Part shown: positions 10,577 to 19,894 of the stretch, piece after piece
Layout: each line of letters begins with the position of its first letter
How positions within the stretch are numbered: position 1 is the first letter of the stretch
Source of the DNA: Vampirovibrionales bacterium
GTDB taxonomy: Bacteria; Cyanobacteriota; Vampirovibrionia; Vampirovibrionales; Vampirovibrionaceae
Direction of reading: 5' to 3'
NCBI GenBank assembly: GCA_029866025.1
Contig: JARXAD010000013.1
Span: forward strand, 248,001-312,000
Length of the DNA: 64,000 nt
The notes under the pieces: model-generated
What the model was told of the DNA's origin: nothing
Seen by the model: only the letters and a program-made list of their open reading frames with translations
The model's database searches: none
Program-made: the position numbers and the translations under genes

Positions 10577-11674
10577 CTAGGCGTACTTTCCTCCAGCGGC
10601 AAGAACTTTTTCGGCCTCATGACAGGCCACAAGTGGCCGTTTTTCATTGGGCAACAGTATGGATGAAGGACTGGCATTATCGGAATTAGAGAGAAGGGTT
10701 CGAAGCACGGGGGCTTCGGTACGGCAGCGATCGGTAGCCCAGGCGCAACGGGGATGAAAGCGACATCCGCTGGGCGGCGACGAAGGGCTGGGGGGATCGC
10801 CTTCCAGCAAACTGGGGGCAATGCCTCGTTTGGTTGGGTCGGGCACGGCGGCCAATAAGGCGTGGGTATACGGGTGCGCGGCACGATGAAATAAGTCATC
10901 CACCGAGGCCAATTCCACAATTTGCCCCAGGTACATCACCGCTACCCGATGGCTTAGGTACTTTACCACCGCTAAATTATGGGCCACAAACAACAGGCTT
11001 AAATTGGTTTCCGCCTGTAAGTCTTTCAGCAGGTTTAAAATTTGCGCTTGCACCGACACATCCAAGGCGCTGACAGGTTCATCCGCCACAATAAAGGAAG
11101 GATTGAGGGCAATGGCGCGTGCAATGCCAATGCGCTGGCGTTGGCCACCGCTAAACTCGTGGGGGTAACGATCTGCCGCACTGGTGGGAAGGCCCACTTT
11201 GTTTAGAAGGGCCGACACTTTGGGAAAAATCTCTTTAGTAGAAAGCCTTAAGGCTTTTTGGTGGATGAGAAAGGGCTCAGCCAAAGTTTCGCCAATGCTC
11301 ATGCGAGGGTTTAGGCTGCTGTAAGGGTTTTGAAACACCATTTGCATGCCTTGGCGCAGGGGGCGCAGCTGTTTTTCGTTGAGGGTGGTTAGGTCCTTGC
11401 CTTCAAACCACACGTGGCCGCTGGTGGGCCTGATAAGTTGTAATAAGCACCGGCCCAGCGTGGATTTTCCACAGCCTGATTCTCCCACCAACCCCACCAC
11501 TTCGCCGGGATAGATAGCCAAAGACACATGGTGAACGGCTTGCACCGGTGGAGCGACTTTACCCCAAAGCGGAGTGGGAGCGGCAAAGTGCTTTACCACG
11601 TTTGTGGCCCGCAACAGAGGGGCGAGTGTGGTATCGGTTTGAATGGTGGCTTCTGCTGCGGTTAGGGTGGTCAT
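10577..11674 (-). CDS. oppF: Oligopeptide/dipeptide ABC transporter ATP-binding protein (OppF/DppF type)
   Basis: This is the cytoplasmic ATPase that powers peptide or nickel import together with an OppD partner and membrane permeases. The 365 aa show Walker A GLVGESGCGKSTLGR, signature FSGGQRQRIGIARAIAL, Walker B FIVADEPVSALDVS, an H-loop LLFVAHNLAVVKYL and the C-terminal oligo_HPY module (HPYTHALLAAVPDP, then the Cys-containing GCRFHPRCAWATDRC). No permease, binding protein or OppD gene is nearby, so the rest of the transporter must be encoded elsewhere. It is followed at once by the DUF4112 gene and is divergent from acsA. Confidence 0.9.
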   Translation of the reverse strand: MTTLTAAEATIQTDTTLAPLLRATNVVKHFAAPTPLWGKVAPPVQAVHHVSLAIYPGEVVGLVGESGCGKSTLGRCLLQLIRPTSGHVWFEGKDLTTLNEKQLRPLRQGMQMVFQNPYSSLNPRMSIGETLAEPFLIHQKALRLSTKEIFPKVSALLNKVGLPTSAADRYPHEFSGGQRQRIGIARAIALNPSFIVADEPVSALDVSVQAQILNLLKDLQAETNLSLLFVAHNLAVVKYLSHRVAVMYLGQIVELASVDDLFHRAAHPYTHALLAAVPDPTKRGIAPSLLEGDPPSPSSPPSGCRFHPRCAWATDRCRTEAPVLRTLLSNSDNASPSSILLPNEKRPLVACHEAEKVLAAGGKYA

Positions 11675-11738
11675 CCCCTCATTGTAGCGGATTCACGCTA
11701 AAATAGACGGACGAATTTGTTGGGCGTTGGGATGATTG

Positions 11739-13535
11739 ATGATGGCTGAACTACTGGACGTAAACGCTGGCGTGGAGCGCTTTGCTCCCATTGCACCCAA
11801 AGATTGGGCCGCCATACCGGAGGCATTGCGCCCTAATTTACTGGGCTTTACCGGCCAAACCATGTGGGAGGGTGCTGAAGCGGCCTTGGGCTTGGATGCC
11901 GCTGGCTTTGTGAACAAAGCGTGGTGTGCGCTAGAAGCCCACAGTCCCGAGATTCAGCGCCGCACTGCCCTGACGTGGGAAAGCGCCACGGGTGCACTGG
12001 AGACCTACACCTTTGCCCAGCTGAATGAACACGCCAACTGCGTGGCCAATGGCTTGCAATCCTTGGGGGTTACCAAGGGCGACCGCGTGTTTGTGTTTTT
12101 AGAACGTATCCCCGAATTGTATTGGACAATACTGGGCATTTTAAAACTGGGTGCCATTGCTGGGCCACTGTTTGCTGCCTTTGGGCCCGATGCTGTGCAG
12201 GATCGTTTGAGTGACAGTGGGGCGGTGGCCATCGTTACCAGCCCTGTTTTAAAAGCCCGCGTGGATGGGGTACGCGATGAGCTGCCGAACCTAAAGCACG
12301 TGATTGTGGTGGACCACCGTTCGACCACGGGTTGGCAACGCCAGCCGGGGGATGTTTCTTACGCAGAGTGCATTGCCAACCAATCCCACGTGTTCAAAAC
12401 CGTTCATACCACCGCTGATGACGGTAGCGTGATGCATTACACCAGCGGTACCACGGGTAAACCCAAAGGAGCTTTGCATCGCCATGGAGCCATCCTGTCT
12501 CAGTGGGCCACGGCCAAGTATGTGCTGGATTTAAAGCCAGAAACCGACGTGTACTGGTGCACCGCCGACCCCGGCTGGGTAACAGGCACGGCTTACGGCA
12601 TGTTTGGCCCATGGAGCATGGGCGTGCACCAATTGGTAACGGAAGCCCCTTTTAATGCTAGCCATTGGTACCGATTGATTCAGGATCATGGTGTGACGGT
12701 GTGGTACACGGCACCCACGGCCATTCGCATGCTCATGAAGGCGGGCGAAGCCTTGCCGGTACAGTATGATTTATCCTCTCTTCGCCATTTGTGCAGTGTG
12801 GGAGAGCCCCTCAATCCCGAAGCCATTGTATGGGGCCAAAAGGCACTGGGCCATGCCTTCCATGATACGTGGTGGCAAACAGAAACAGGGTGTATGCACG
12901 TGGTAAATACGCCCACCATGGCTATTAAGCCGGGCAGCATGGGTAAACCCATTGTTGGCATTGTTGTTGGCATTCTCAATGAACAGTGGGAGCCGGTGCC
13001 CGAGGGGGAAGAAGGCCATTTGGCGCTGCGTCCCAGCGCCCCCAGCTTGTTTAAAACCTATTGGAACCGGGAGGAGGTTTACCAGAGCAAGTTTCAAAAC
13101 GGGTGGTACCTAACAGGCGACCGTGCGTGGCAGGATGCCGACGGCTACGTGTGGTTTGTGGGGCGAGATGATGATGTCATCAACACCGCAGGGCATTTGG
13201 TGGGCCCCTTTGAGGTGGAAAGCGCGCTGGTAGAGCATCCGGCGGTGGCGGAAGCGGCGGTGATTGGTAAGCCGTGCCCCGAACGCCTAGAGGTGGTGAA
13301 AGCCTTCGTCTCCCTTAAAACCGAGTATTTGCCTGAGAATGATGAGGCGAAAACGAAGTTGCTCAATGATATTCAGCAATTTGTGCGCCACCGCTTGGCG
13401 GCCCACGCCATGCCCCGAGAGATTTCACTGGTGGATAGCATCCCCAAAACGCGGAGCGGCAAAATTATGCGGCGCCTGCTGAAAGCCCGCGAGCTGGGCC
13501 TGCCGGAAGGCGACCTAAGCACGCTGGAAGAGTGA
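11739..13535 (+). CDS. acsA: Acetyl-CoA synthetase (acetate-CoA ligase), AcsA type
   Basis: This enzyme activates acetate to acetyl-AMP and then acetyl-CoA, letting the cell use acetate. The ~598 aa fit the AcsA branch. ANL motifs are the P-loop MHYTSGTTGKPKGALHRHG, A5 HDTWWQTETG, A7/A8 YLTGDRAWQDADGYVWFVGR, DDVINTAGHLVGPFEVE, and A10 PKTRSGKIMRR, whose Lys drives adenylation and is the usual acetylation-control site. Starts at TTG 11736, ATG 11739 and ATG 11742 are all possible; GGGA at 11729-11732 favours one of the two ATGs. It is a single gene facing away from oppF. A closely related acyl-CoA synthetase is the main alternative. Confidence 0.92.
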   Translation: MMAELLDVNAGVERFAPIAPKDWAAIPEALRPNLLGFTGQTMWEGAEAALGLDAAGFVNKAWCALEAHSPEIQRRTALTWESATGALETYTFAQLNEHANCVANGLQSLGVTKGDRVFVFLERIPELYWTILGILKLGAIAGPLFAAFGPDAVQDRLSDSGAVAIVTSPVLKARVDGVRDELPNLKHVIVVDHRSTTGWQRQPGDVSYAECIANQSHVFKTVHTTADDGSVMHYTSGTTGKPKGALHRHGAILSQWATAKYVLDLKPETDVYWCTADPGWVTGTAYGMFGPWSMGVHQLVTEAPFNASHWYRLIQDHGVTVWYTAPTAIRMLMKAGEALPVQYDLSSLRHLCSVGEPLNPEAIVWGQKALGHAFHDTWWQTETGCMHVVNTPTMAIKPGSMGKPIVGIVVGILNEQWEPVPEGEEGHLALRPSAPSLFKTYWNREEVYQSKFQNGWYLTGDRAWQDADGYVWFVGRDDDVINTAGHLVGPFEVESALVEHPAVAEAAVIGKPCPERLEVVKAFVSLKTEYLPENDEAKTKLLNDIQQFVRHRLAAHAMPREISLVDSIPKTRSGKIMRRLLKARELGLPEGDLSTLEE

Positions 13536-13618
13536 GGCAATTGAGAATCTTCAGGCGTTTTAAAGCTATTACCATGTTGCATAGGTACGTCCTTTTGTTA
13601 TAGGGAGCGTAGGCTCGG

Positions 13619-14956
13619 TTGGCATCCTTATCCACCATTGCTCAACGGCCCTTTTCGGTGTTGTTTGAAGAAAACCAAGTATTGAACCGCCAGTTCATTG
13701 AGCTGGGGGGGTATTTGCCTTCGGATATGATGACGGCCCGTAACAAATTTGAGCGGGCAGAAAAAATACTGGATCATGGTTTTTGGTTACTGGTGGCTGT
13801 ACTTAGCCCTGTGGTTTTAGGCAGATGGTTTTTAAATGCGTATCAAAAACGCTTTGAACCTTTTGGTTTACCCAAAGTAACGCCAGCTCCCTTAAAACAA
13901 AAAGGGATCATGCGTGCTGTGGAATGGGTAGAGCGTTTGGGAAAACACTCGCCGTTGCAAATCCCCTTTGAATGGTTAGAGTCCTCGCAAACAGCGGTCC
14001 GTGACCCCCTATTAGTCAAGCGCATTGCCCATAACTTGGGGCTGGAATCAGCGGAAGCGTTAGAGAAACTATTAAGCGACCCCAATAAAGGAAAAGCCTT
14101 TCGAAGCCGTGCGCTGAATGGGAAATTACTGATTTTAGGCTTGGATTTATTACTCATGGCCTCCAATGCACAAATTAAGTTGTGGCTTAAAAATTACATT
14201 ACGCCATGGTTGTCGGGTAAAAAGGGGTTTTCGGGCACACTTAATTACACCACCGATAAATTTAGGGATGAAAAAACCAAGGATTATGAGTCTCATAAAA
14301 AAAGCCGAATGCTGCAATCATTGGGGCTGTGGGGTGTTTCCATTGTGGGGTTACCGTTGCTCATGGCAGGGATTCTTAAAAACCCAGCGAAGGTGGGGCA
14401 GGGCTTTTTGGGGCAGTTAAAACGTGCCATGCCCGTGTTCAACTATGCCGATACGATTTTTATGAGCAAGTGGACGTTTATTTGGTATAGCGCCTTTAAT
14501 TACGTGTTGGGTGGGGCATTGGCCGCCCGAGATGGGGATGAGCGTCGCGAGCATTTGGTGAAGGCGTGTACCTTGGACTTCTTTTTTGCCTTTGGTGATA
14601 CCGTATTTGCGGGTTTGGGCGCCTTGGGCTTGCAACGCTGGTTGGCCCGTAAGGGAGAAACGACGCCATTGTATGAGCGGAAAGGGGTGTTACCGGTGCC
14701 TCGTTCGTTGGATCAGGTGTTTGCCGAGGTGGGCAATCAAGCCAAGCATGTGTCGTATCGGGCGGCACAGGCTAATTACTGGATGGGCTTGGTGCTAACT
14801 ACGGTGTGCATGGGGCTGTCTATTCCATTGTTGAACAACCACTACACCAAGCAAAAAGTTCTAAAAGAGCAACAGGCCATGTACACCCAGTTATGGGCTC
14901 GTTTTCAAAATCTTCCCGCAGTATTGAAGCCGTTAAACCAAGCTTATGCAGTATAA
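13619..14956 (+). CDS. Large membrane protein of unknown function
   Basis: I do not recognise this 445-aa protein. Hydrophobic segments occur near residues 54-70 (FWLLVAVLSPVVLGRWF), about 163-180 (LLILGLDLLLMA), 238-252 (LWGVSIVGLPLLMAGIL), 290-310 (FIWYSAFNYVLGGALAA) and near residue 400 (WMGLVLTTVCMGLSIPLL). Charged helices such as DGDERREHLVKACTLDF lie between them. Overall organisation resembles the 612-aa protein at 26812-28650. The start is TTG with GGGAG about 11 nt upstream, and no better ATG exists near the N-terminus. It is convergent with the histidine kinase gene (4-nt gap). Confidence 0.7.
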   Translation: MASLSTIAQRPFSVLFEENQVLNRQFIELGGYLPSDMMTARNKFERAEKILDHGFWLLVAVLSPVVLGRWFLNAYQKRFEPFGLPKVTPAPLKQKGIMRAVEWVERLGKHSPLQIPFEWLESSQTAVRDPLLVKRIAHNLGLESAEALEKLLSDPNKGKAFRSRALNGKLLILGLDLLLMASNAQIKLWLKNYITPWLSGKKGFSGTLNYTTDKFRDEKTKDYESHKKSRMLQSLGLWGVSIVGLPLLMAGILKNPAKVGQGFLGQLKRAMPVFNYADTIFMSKWTFIWYSAFNYVLGGALAARDGDERREHLVKACTLDFFFAFGDTVFAGLGALGLQRWLARKGETTPLYERKGVLPVPRSLDQVFAEVGNQAKHVSYRAAQANYWMGLVLTTVCMGLSIPLLNNHYTKQKVLKEQQAMYTQLWARFQNLPAVLKPLNQAYAV

Positions 14957-14960
14957 CTAA

Positions 14961-16838
14961 TCAGCTGATCATCTGTTCGCCGTCAGGCGCCGTGGCGTCA
15001 TCCAGGTACAGGCGGAAGCCAAAGGTGCTGCCCTTGCCCTCGTCACTGTCCACCATCACACGGCCACCGTGGTGTTTCTCAATGGCCACTTTCACTAAGT
15101 GCAGCCCCAAGCCTGTGCCCCGTATGGTGTGCACGGCATTCTCCACGCGAAAGAAGCGATCGAAGATTTTGCCCAAAAATTGCTTGGGAATCCCAATGCC
15201 CGTGTCTTGCACGGTCACCTCAATGGCAGGGCCACGTTGCTTGTCGTCCACCAACTCGGCGCGAACCTTAATGCGGCCGCCTTCTTCCGTGTATTTAATG
15301 GCGTTGCTTAGCAGGTTGCGCATCACGCGCTCAATGGTATCGCTGTGAATGGTGACCAGCGGGAGGTTGCTCTCAATGTTGGTGGTAATGCTTAAGTCTT
15401 TTTGCTGCACCAGCACCTTAAAGCTTTGCACCGTCAGGTTAATAATGGGGGTAATGTCCTGCGGAGTTTTTTCCAGCTTGTCGCCCGCTTCTTCCAGACG
15501 TGAAAAATCCAGAATGTCGTTGACCATGCGCTTGAGGCGGTCGGTTTCCTGGTACAGGGTTTCGCGAAACTCGGCCTTGGTGGCTTCATCCAAGTCATCG
15601 CCATGCAAATGCAGGGTCTCTGCGTAGCTTTGAATGGTGGTCACTGGGGTGCGTAGCTCGTGGCTAACGTTGGAGATGAAGGTGGTTTTGATTTTATCCA
15701 CCTGAGCTTCGCGCGTCACATCGTGGGTGGTAATAACAAAGCCCAAGTCTTCGTCTTCGGCATCTTGAATGGTGGCTACCAGCACCTGCAAGGTAATTTC
15801 AGGTAACTGAATTTGGCGCGAAAACGTTCCAACCGGAGCGCTGCTGCTCAGTTGGCGACGATGGCGTTTGTATTCATCCAGCAGGGTCTCAAAGGATTTT
15901 TTGCCATCGACGCTGAGGTATTCCGTCAGGTTGCGGCCAATCATGGCCTCGGCGTGATCAATGGATAGGTGGGCGCAGGCGCTGGCGTTCATTAGCACAA
16001 TGTCGCCATCGCTGGTGCACACAATGGTGCCATCGGCAATACTGAGGAGCACCGCTTCCAGCTTGTTGCGCTCAATGGTGATGGTGTCCAAATTCTGGTC
16101 TTCGTACACCCGCAAGCGCACCGACATATCGTTAAAAGATTGGGCCAAGGCTTTCAATTCGCCCCACAAGTCTTCGTCGGCAATTTTGTAGCCAAAATCG
16201 CCGGTAGAAAGGCGCTTAACGCCTTGCAGCAAGCGTTGTAAATGTTGGCGTAGCTGCCACGCATTGACGCTCACGGCTAAAATCGTCATGCCCCAAGCGC
16301 ACAAAAACACCAGCACCAGTAACATACGGGTGCCGCTCGCCAGTTGTTGAATGGTTTCTCCCGATAAATCCACATTCACCGAGCCCAGGTAGGCTTGTCC
16401 TGCAGAACTGGGGCTGCCAATGCGGGCACTAAAGGTGCGAATGTGTTTCATGCCTTCGGCGTTGGGGCGCTGGTTTTCGTAAAGCAGGTTGCCTTGGGCA
16501 TCGTAAAAAGAGACACCCACCAAATCGCTTTGGTCGTCCAGCAAGCGATCCACAAATTGTTGAATGCGGACTTGGGCGGTGGCGCCACCCATGCCACGAA
16601 GCGGACCGCCACCTTGCAGCTGTTCTGCGCCACTGGATGCCACCATAGAGGTTACCAGTCCGCCAAACCGGTTGTAAGACGACTCTAACACGCCCTGGTA
16701 CTGATTAAACAGCAGGATGGCTCCGCCAATAAACAGCAGAGAAATGGCCCCAACGGCCCCCAGTAAAAATTTGTTATGAGACGTGATCATGTAATAAAAC
16801 AGTTTCTCAAAAGCCTCGCCTTGTGGCAACGCCCACAT
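14961..16838 (-). CDS. Membrane sensor histidine kinase (HAMP-PAS-HisKA-HATPase)
   Basis: This orphan two-component sensor has 625 aa. A first membrane helix (LLGAVGAISLLFIGGAILLF, about residues 25-45), an extracytoplasmic domain to about residue 170 and a second helix (MLLVLVFLCAWGMTILAVSV) precede HAMP, a PAS-like domain (LSIADGTIVCTSDGDIVLMN) and the catalytic core. The core shows H-box FISNVSHELRTPVTTIQSYA with the phospho-His, N-box MRNLLSNAIKYTEEGGR, G1 VTVQDTGIGIPKQF and G2 GTGLGLHLVKVAIEKHHGG. The layout is like PhoR/VicK kinases. No response regulator lies nearby. The start could instead be the Met at residue 17 (MITSHNKFLL). Confidence 0.9.
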   Translation of the reverse strand: MWALPQGEAFEKLFYYMITSHNKFLLGAVGAISLLFIGGAILLFNQYQGVLESSYNRFGGLVTSMVASSGAEQLQGGGPLRGMGGATAQVRIQQFVDRLLDDQSDLVGVSFYDAQGNLLYENQRPNAEGMKHIRTFSARIGSPSSAGQAYLGSVNVDLSGETIQQLASGTRMLLVLVFLCAWGMTILAVSVNAWQLRQHLQRLLQGVKRLSTGDFGYKIADEDLWGELKALAQSFNDMSVRLRVYEDQNLDTITIERNKLEAVLLSIADGTIVCTSDGDIVLMNASACAHLSIDHAEAMIGRNLTEYLSVDGKKSFETLLDEYKRHRRQLSSSAPVGTFSRQIQLPEITLQVLVATIQDAEDEDLGFVITTHDVTREAQVDKIKTTFISNVSHELRTPVTTIQSYAETLHLHGDDLDEATKAEFRETLYQETDRLKRMVNDILDFSRLEEAGDKLEKTPQDITPIINLTVQSFKVLVQQKDLSITTNIESNLPLVTIHSDTIERVMRNLLSNAIKYTEEGGRIKVRAELVDDKQRGPAIEVTVQDTGIGIPKQFLGKIFDRFFRVENAVHTIRGTGLGLHLVKVAIEKHHGGRVMVDSDEGKGSTFGFRLYLDDATAPDGEQMIS

Positions 16839-16965
16839 CCTTGGTAAGCGTCTGTTTTTTGTTGCTAAATCTGTGGCCTATACCTTTCGGTATGCCTTAT
16901 GGGCTCCTTTACGGTTTAATACCGGAGTGGTTTATTTTTATTTTGGTAAATCAGGCTATCCCCTT

Positions 16966-17373
16966 ATGACTTTTCCTTTGGCACCCTTCGCTTTGGATAA
17001 CAACACAGTCCTCCCCCTCCTCTCCACCTTGGTGCTGGTGCTGATTGCCTTGGGCCTGAAATACCGTAAGGTCAACCGCATTCATATACCGCTAATGCTA
17101 AGCGCCTTTGCCTTAGACCTTGGTATGGTGGTGTGGTTGGAATTTAACCGACTGGCCGTGGAAAAAGTGGTGGGCGGCGTCTCCGGCCTGTTGCTTTTTC
17201 ATGTGATTGTGAGCATTGGCGTGGTGATTTTGTATGTGGCCCTGATCAGCACCGGCATGAAGTTGTTTAAAAAAGTGACTTTAAGCCCTACGTTGCATCG
17301 CAACCTAGCCGTGGCCTTTGTCATTGGCCGCTTGATTAATTACGTCACCAGCTTTTTTGTGGGCAGCGCTTAA
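16966..17373 (+). CDS. Small integral membrane protein, DUF420-like
   Basis: This predicted 135-aa protein has four hydrophobic helices: VLPLLSTLVLVLIALGL, IPLMLSAFALDLGMVVWL, LLLFHVIVSIGVVILYVALI and NLAVAFVIGRLINYVTSFFV. KYRKVNRIHIPLMLSAFALD and the later buried His resemble DUF420/CtaG-like heme-site proteins. The frame is open back to GTG 16873, but the upstream part is not hydrophobic in the usual pattern and ATG 16966 has CAGG about 10 nt upstream, so I chose it. It is divergent from the histidine kinase. Its function is unknown. Confidence 0.6.
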   Translation: MTFPLAPFALDNNTVLPLLSTLVLVLIALGLKYRKVNRIHIPLMLSAFALDLGMVVWLEFNRLAVEKVVGGVSGLLLFHVIVSIGVVILYVALISTGMKLFKKVTLSPTLHRNLAVAFVIGRLINYVTSFFVGSA

Positions 17374-17412
17374 GTTTTAAATTAATTACAAGGGTTGAAT
17401 TGATCTCAGTGT

Positions 17413-17431
17413 AAAAACCCCCTTGGGGGTT
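17413..17431 (-). terminator. Terminator of the secreted low-complexity gene
   Basis: AACCCCCAAGGGGGTT followed by TTTAC on the minus strand overlaps the stop codon of the gene ending at 17430. Confidence 0.75.
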
Positions 17432-18233
17432 AGCGGTCATCATTGGATTTATTGCTGCCGGTAAAGTCCATGTTGTTCATCAGTTGCCCCATCAACATGG
17501 TCTGAATCATCTCGGGGTCCATGTTTTGCTGTCCATTAGGGCTGCCAGCAGGGTTGGCTTGCTGCATTTGCATGAGTTGCATTAGGGCCGTGGGGTTAAA
17601 GCCGTTGCTGTTGTTGTTAGAGTCTCCACCCATCATGCTGTTCATCATGGCCGTGGTGGGGTCGGTGTTGGTGGCATTGTTTCCTCCGTTGTTGCCATTC
17701 AGGCCCCCATTGCCCAACATGGTCATCAACATCATTTGTTGCATTAGGGCAGGGTCCATCGCTGGGGTGGTGGGTGTTACCGCAATGGCTGGCGTTGTAG
17801 GTGCTACCGGTGCTGCCATGCCTTTCGGTGCTTCGGGGGCCTTGGGGGACTCAAGCACACTGCTGGCTTGATACGTTTTTGGCAACGGGCGAAGATCCGA
17901 GAGAGGTTCGTTGTGCTTTGGCGTTGCTTTGGCAGGCGATTTGACGGAATCGGCTACGGCGGCCATTACTTGAGGCGACTCTTGGGGAGGCGTCAACTCA
18001 GGAGCTATTTTGCTGGGTTGAAGGGCAGAGACCATTGAGTGTGCCTTGGTTTTAAGCCCCGATAAGGATCGAAAGCTGGGCATGGGTTTAATAACGGCAT
18101 GAGAAGCCGCCCAATCCAGCTGGTTGCCCAAGGAGTCCGACCAGCACAAAGGGTCGTACAAAATGCCTTCGGTGCAGGCTAGGGCTACTAGGGCAATCAA
18201 GGTTTTGCCAATCCAAGAATGACGAATGCGCAT
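17430..18233 (-). CDS. Secreted low-complexity protein (Pro/Ala then Met/Asn/Gln-rich)
   Basis: I do not recognise this 267-aa protein. It begins with a clear signal-peptide shape, MRIRHSWIGKTLIALVALAC, so it is exported; the AxC context is a poor lipobox. Residues about 60-150 are rich in Pro, Ala, Lys and Ser (unstructured spacer). The last ~110 residues are dominated by Met, Asn and Gln (DPALMQQMMLMTMLGNGG, MMNSMMGGDSNNNSN, ALMQLMQMQQAN). Such Met-rich tails may bind metal or self-associate, but this is speculation. It ends in a good terminator and is transcribed alone. Confidence 0.65.
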   Translation of the reverse strand: MRIRHSWIGKTLIALVALACTEGILYDPLCWSDSLGNQLDWAASHAVIKPMPSFRSLSGLKTKAHSMVSALQPSKIAPELTPPQESPQVMAAVADSVKSPAKATPKHNEPLSDLRPLPKTYQASSVLESPKAPEAPKGMAAPVAPTTPAIAVTPTTPAMDPALMQQMMLMTMLGNGGLNGNNGGNNATNTDPTTAMMNSMMGGDSNNNSNGFNPTALMQLMQMQQANPAGSPNGQQNMDPEMIQTMLMGQLMNNMDFTGSNKSNDDR

Positions 18234-18400
18234 CGATACAATCCTCCGTAGAAGAAGTATCGTGATGCGAGGCCGGTTTGCACACGGTTGGGGTGGGGTA
18301 ACTCCGCAACTTAGAGGACAGTGTGGAGGAGGCCCCCAGAGAGGGCTTCAAATGTCTAGAAAGTACAGTTGCCAATCCTCAACAATGTCGAGATAGTCTA

Positions 18401-18441
18401 AAAAATAAAAAGGCCTCACCCGCAGTTGCCAGAGTGAGGCC
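18401..18441 (-). terminator. Terminator of the speD pair
   Basis: GGCCTCAC (18412-18419) and GTGAGGCC (18434-18441) form a perfect 8-bp stem. In the minus direction it is followed by TTTTTATTTTTT, 29 nt after the stop of the downstream SpeD homologue. Confidence 0.85.
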
Positions 18442-18470
18442 CAATAGTCCATTTATCAATACTGCTTGCG

Positions 18471-18977
18471 CTACGACACTGCTGACAACAATTCCACCTC
18501 AGTGATGTGGGTGTTGCCGAAGCTTGGAGGCGTCATGGTGATGGTTTGAATCACGGAGGACGCTTCTGTTGTGGCCGCGTGGCGCTCTTCTACGGTGCGG
18601 GGGAAGAAACGACCGCGCGTGGCGTGGTGCACTTCCATGTCTTTCACACCAAAGGCTTCCGCCACAATCTGCTTCACAGGGTTCACATCAAAAGGCTTGC
18701 AGCTAAACAGATCGAAGAAAAAGTAGTCTTTTTCCACAAAGCTGTGAAAGGTGATGTGGGATTCGGCAATGATGACCATCCCGGTAATGCCCCGGTCTTC
18801 CGGAATCAATCCTTCGTATGGAAACACGTAGGGTTGGGTGATTTTGGTCATGCCAATTTTGTCGGGCAGGGTGTCAATAAAATTCCAGACGTATTGGAGG
18901 TCGGAAATTTTATCTTTGTCACACTGGCGGCAATCCAGCATCAGGTGTGGGCCAAATTCAGAGGTCAGAGTCGTCAT
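18471..18977 (-). CDS. SpeD-family pyruvoyl-dependent decarboxylase homologue (second copy)
   Basis: This 168-aa member of the S-adenosylmethionine decarboxylase proenzyme family keeps the self-cleavage signature IIAESHITFHSFVEK, where Ser would become the pyruvoyl group, and the second-half strand FFFDLFSCKPFDVNPVKQ. It differs from its neighbour at the conserved TWPE position (here SFVE) and has a shorter N-terminus. It is 3 nt downstream of the canonical speD, so they are co-translated. Some SpeD homologues have been shown to decarboxylate arginine or ornithine instead of AdoMet, so the substrate should not be assumed. It ends in the terminator at 18401. Confidence 0.8.
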   Translation of the reverse strand: MTTLTSEFGPHLMLDCRQCDKDKISDLQYVWNFIDTLPDKIGMTKITQPYVFPYEGLIPEDRGITGMVIIAESHITFHSFVEKDYFFFDLFSCKPFDVNPVKQIVAEAFGVKDMEVHHATRGRFFPRTVEERHAATTEASSVIQTITMTPPSFGNTHITEVELLSAVS

Positions 18978-18980
18978 GGC

Positions 18981-19736
18981 TTAACCCTCCACTGTTGCAG
19001 ATTGGGGAACACCGTGAACAGGCGCAACCAAGGTGCCGTCTTCTTCGGCAAACTCTTCGCGAATGTTAAACCCACTGTGCATCACTTCGCGGGTGTCCAC
19101 GTTCATAAGGCCGCGTGTCAGTTCGCTGTAAAAAGCGCTGCCAGCGTTAAAGTGTTCTTTTAAGTATTGATAGGCGACTTTGGGGTCGCACGTATCGCCG
19201 CAGGTAAAGAGGTCTACGGCGGCGTAGCCAAATTCAGGCCAGGTATGGATGGTCAGGTGGCTTTCAGAAATAATCACCACGCCACTCACGCCATACGGGC
19301 TAAATTGGTGGAAATTCTGGGTAATCACGGTGGCACCGCAGCTTTTGGCAGCGTCTACCATGGTGGATTCAATCAGTCCTGCATTGTTCAGGACGTTGGG
19401 ATCACACTCATAAAACTCGGCCAATAAATGACGGCCCAAGTTAATGGTGCGGTGGTGAGGCGAGCCGCCAGAGGCAAACGCAGAAGGCGTATAAGTTGAG
19501 AAGTGGCCCGCGAATGTGTTGGTAACGGTGTGTGTGCTATCGGTAGTAGTTGGATTAGCGCCGTTTAGTTGAGGCGGAGCGGTTGGAACCAAGGTGATGG
19601 CTGGGATGGTTTCGGCAGGATTTGCGCCATCGGGGGGTTCAAAGTGGGTGGGAACAAAAGCGGTGTGGGTCAACGCATGGGCACCTCCGGTTGTAGGGTG
19701 GGGAATAAACATTCGGGTGCTTGGTGTTGCCACCAC
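18981..19736 (-). CDS. speD: S-adenosylmethionine decarboxylase proenzyme, with N-terminal extension
   Basis: This enzyme makes decarboxylated AdoMet, the aminopropyl donor for spermidine. The core (from about residue 98) reads [20 protein letters not shown], then the processing and active-site segment [20 protein letters not shown], whose Ser becomes the pyruvoyl cofactor, and [19 protein letters not shown] with the catalytic Cys region. The family core is ~120-140 aa, but here ~95 Thr/Pro-rich residues precede it. The start may be GTG 19736 or ATG 19712; neither has a clear ribosome site. It heads a two-gene unit with the divergent homologue at 18471. Confidence 0.88.
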   Translation of the reverse strand: MVATPSTRMFIPHPTTGGAHALTHTAFVPTHFEPPDGANPAETIPAITLVPTAPPQLNGANPTTTDSTHTVTNTFAGHFSTYTPSAFASGGSPHHRTINLGRHLLAEFYECDPNVLNNAGLIESTMVDAAKSCGATVITQNFHQFSPYGVSGVVIISESHLTIHTWPEFGYAAVDLFTCGDTCDPKVAYQYLKEHFNAGSAFYSELTRGLMNVDTREVMHSGFNIREEFAEEDGTLVAPVHGVPQSATVEG

Positions 19737-19894
19737 ACATCTGAATGTGAAGGGGTATTGTATCGTAGGGGGGAGAAAAGTCTACCCCTTTTGCGAGGGG
19801 TTCATCCGTAAGAATCATTAGGACGAGTTATCGGCGGGTTGGTTCCAAGGTTTAGGGCGCGAACGCGCCTTGATAAATGAAACGTCTGGATGAG

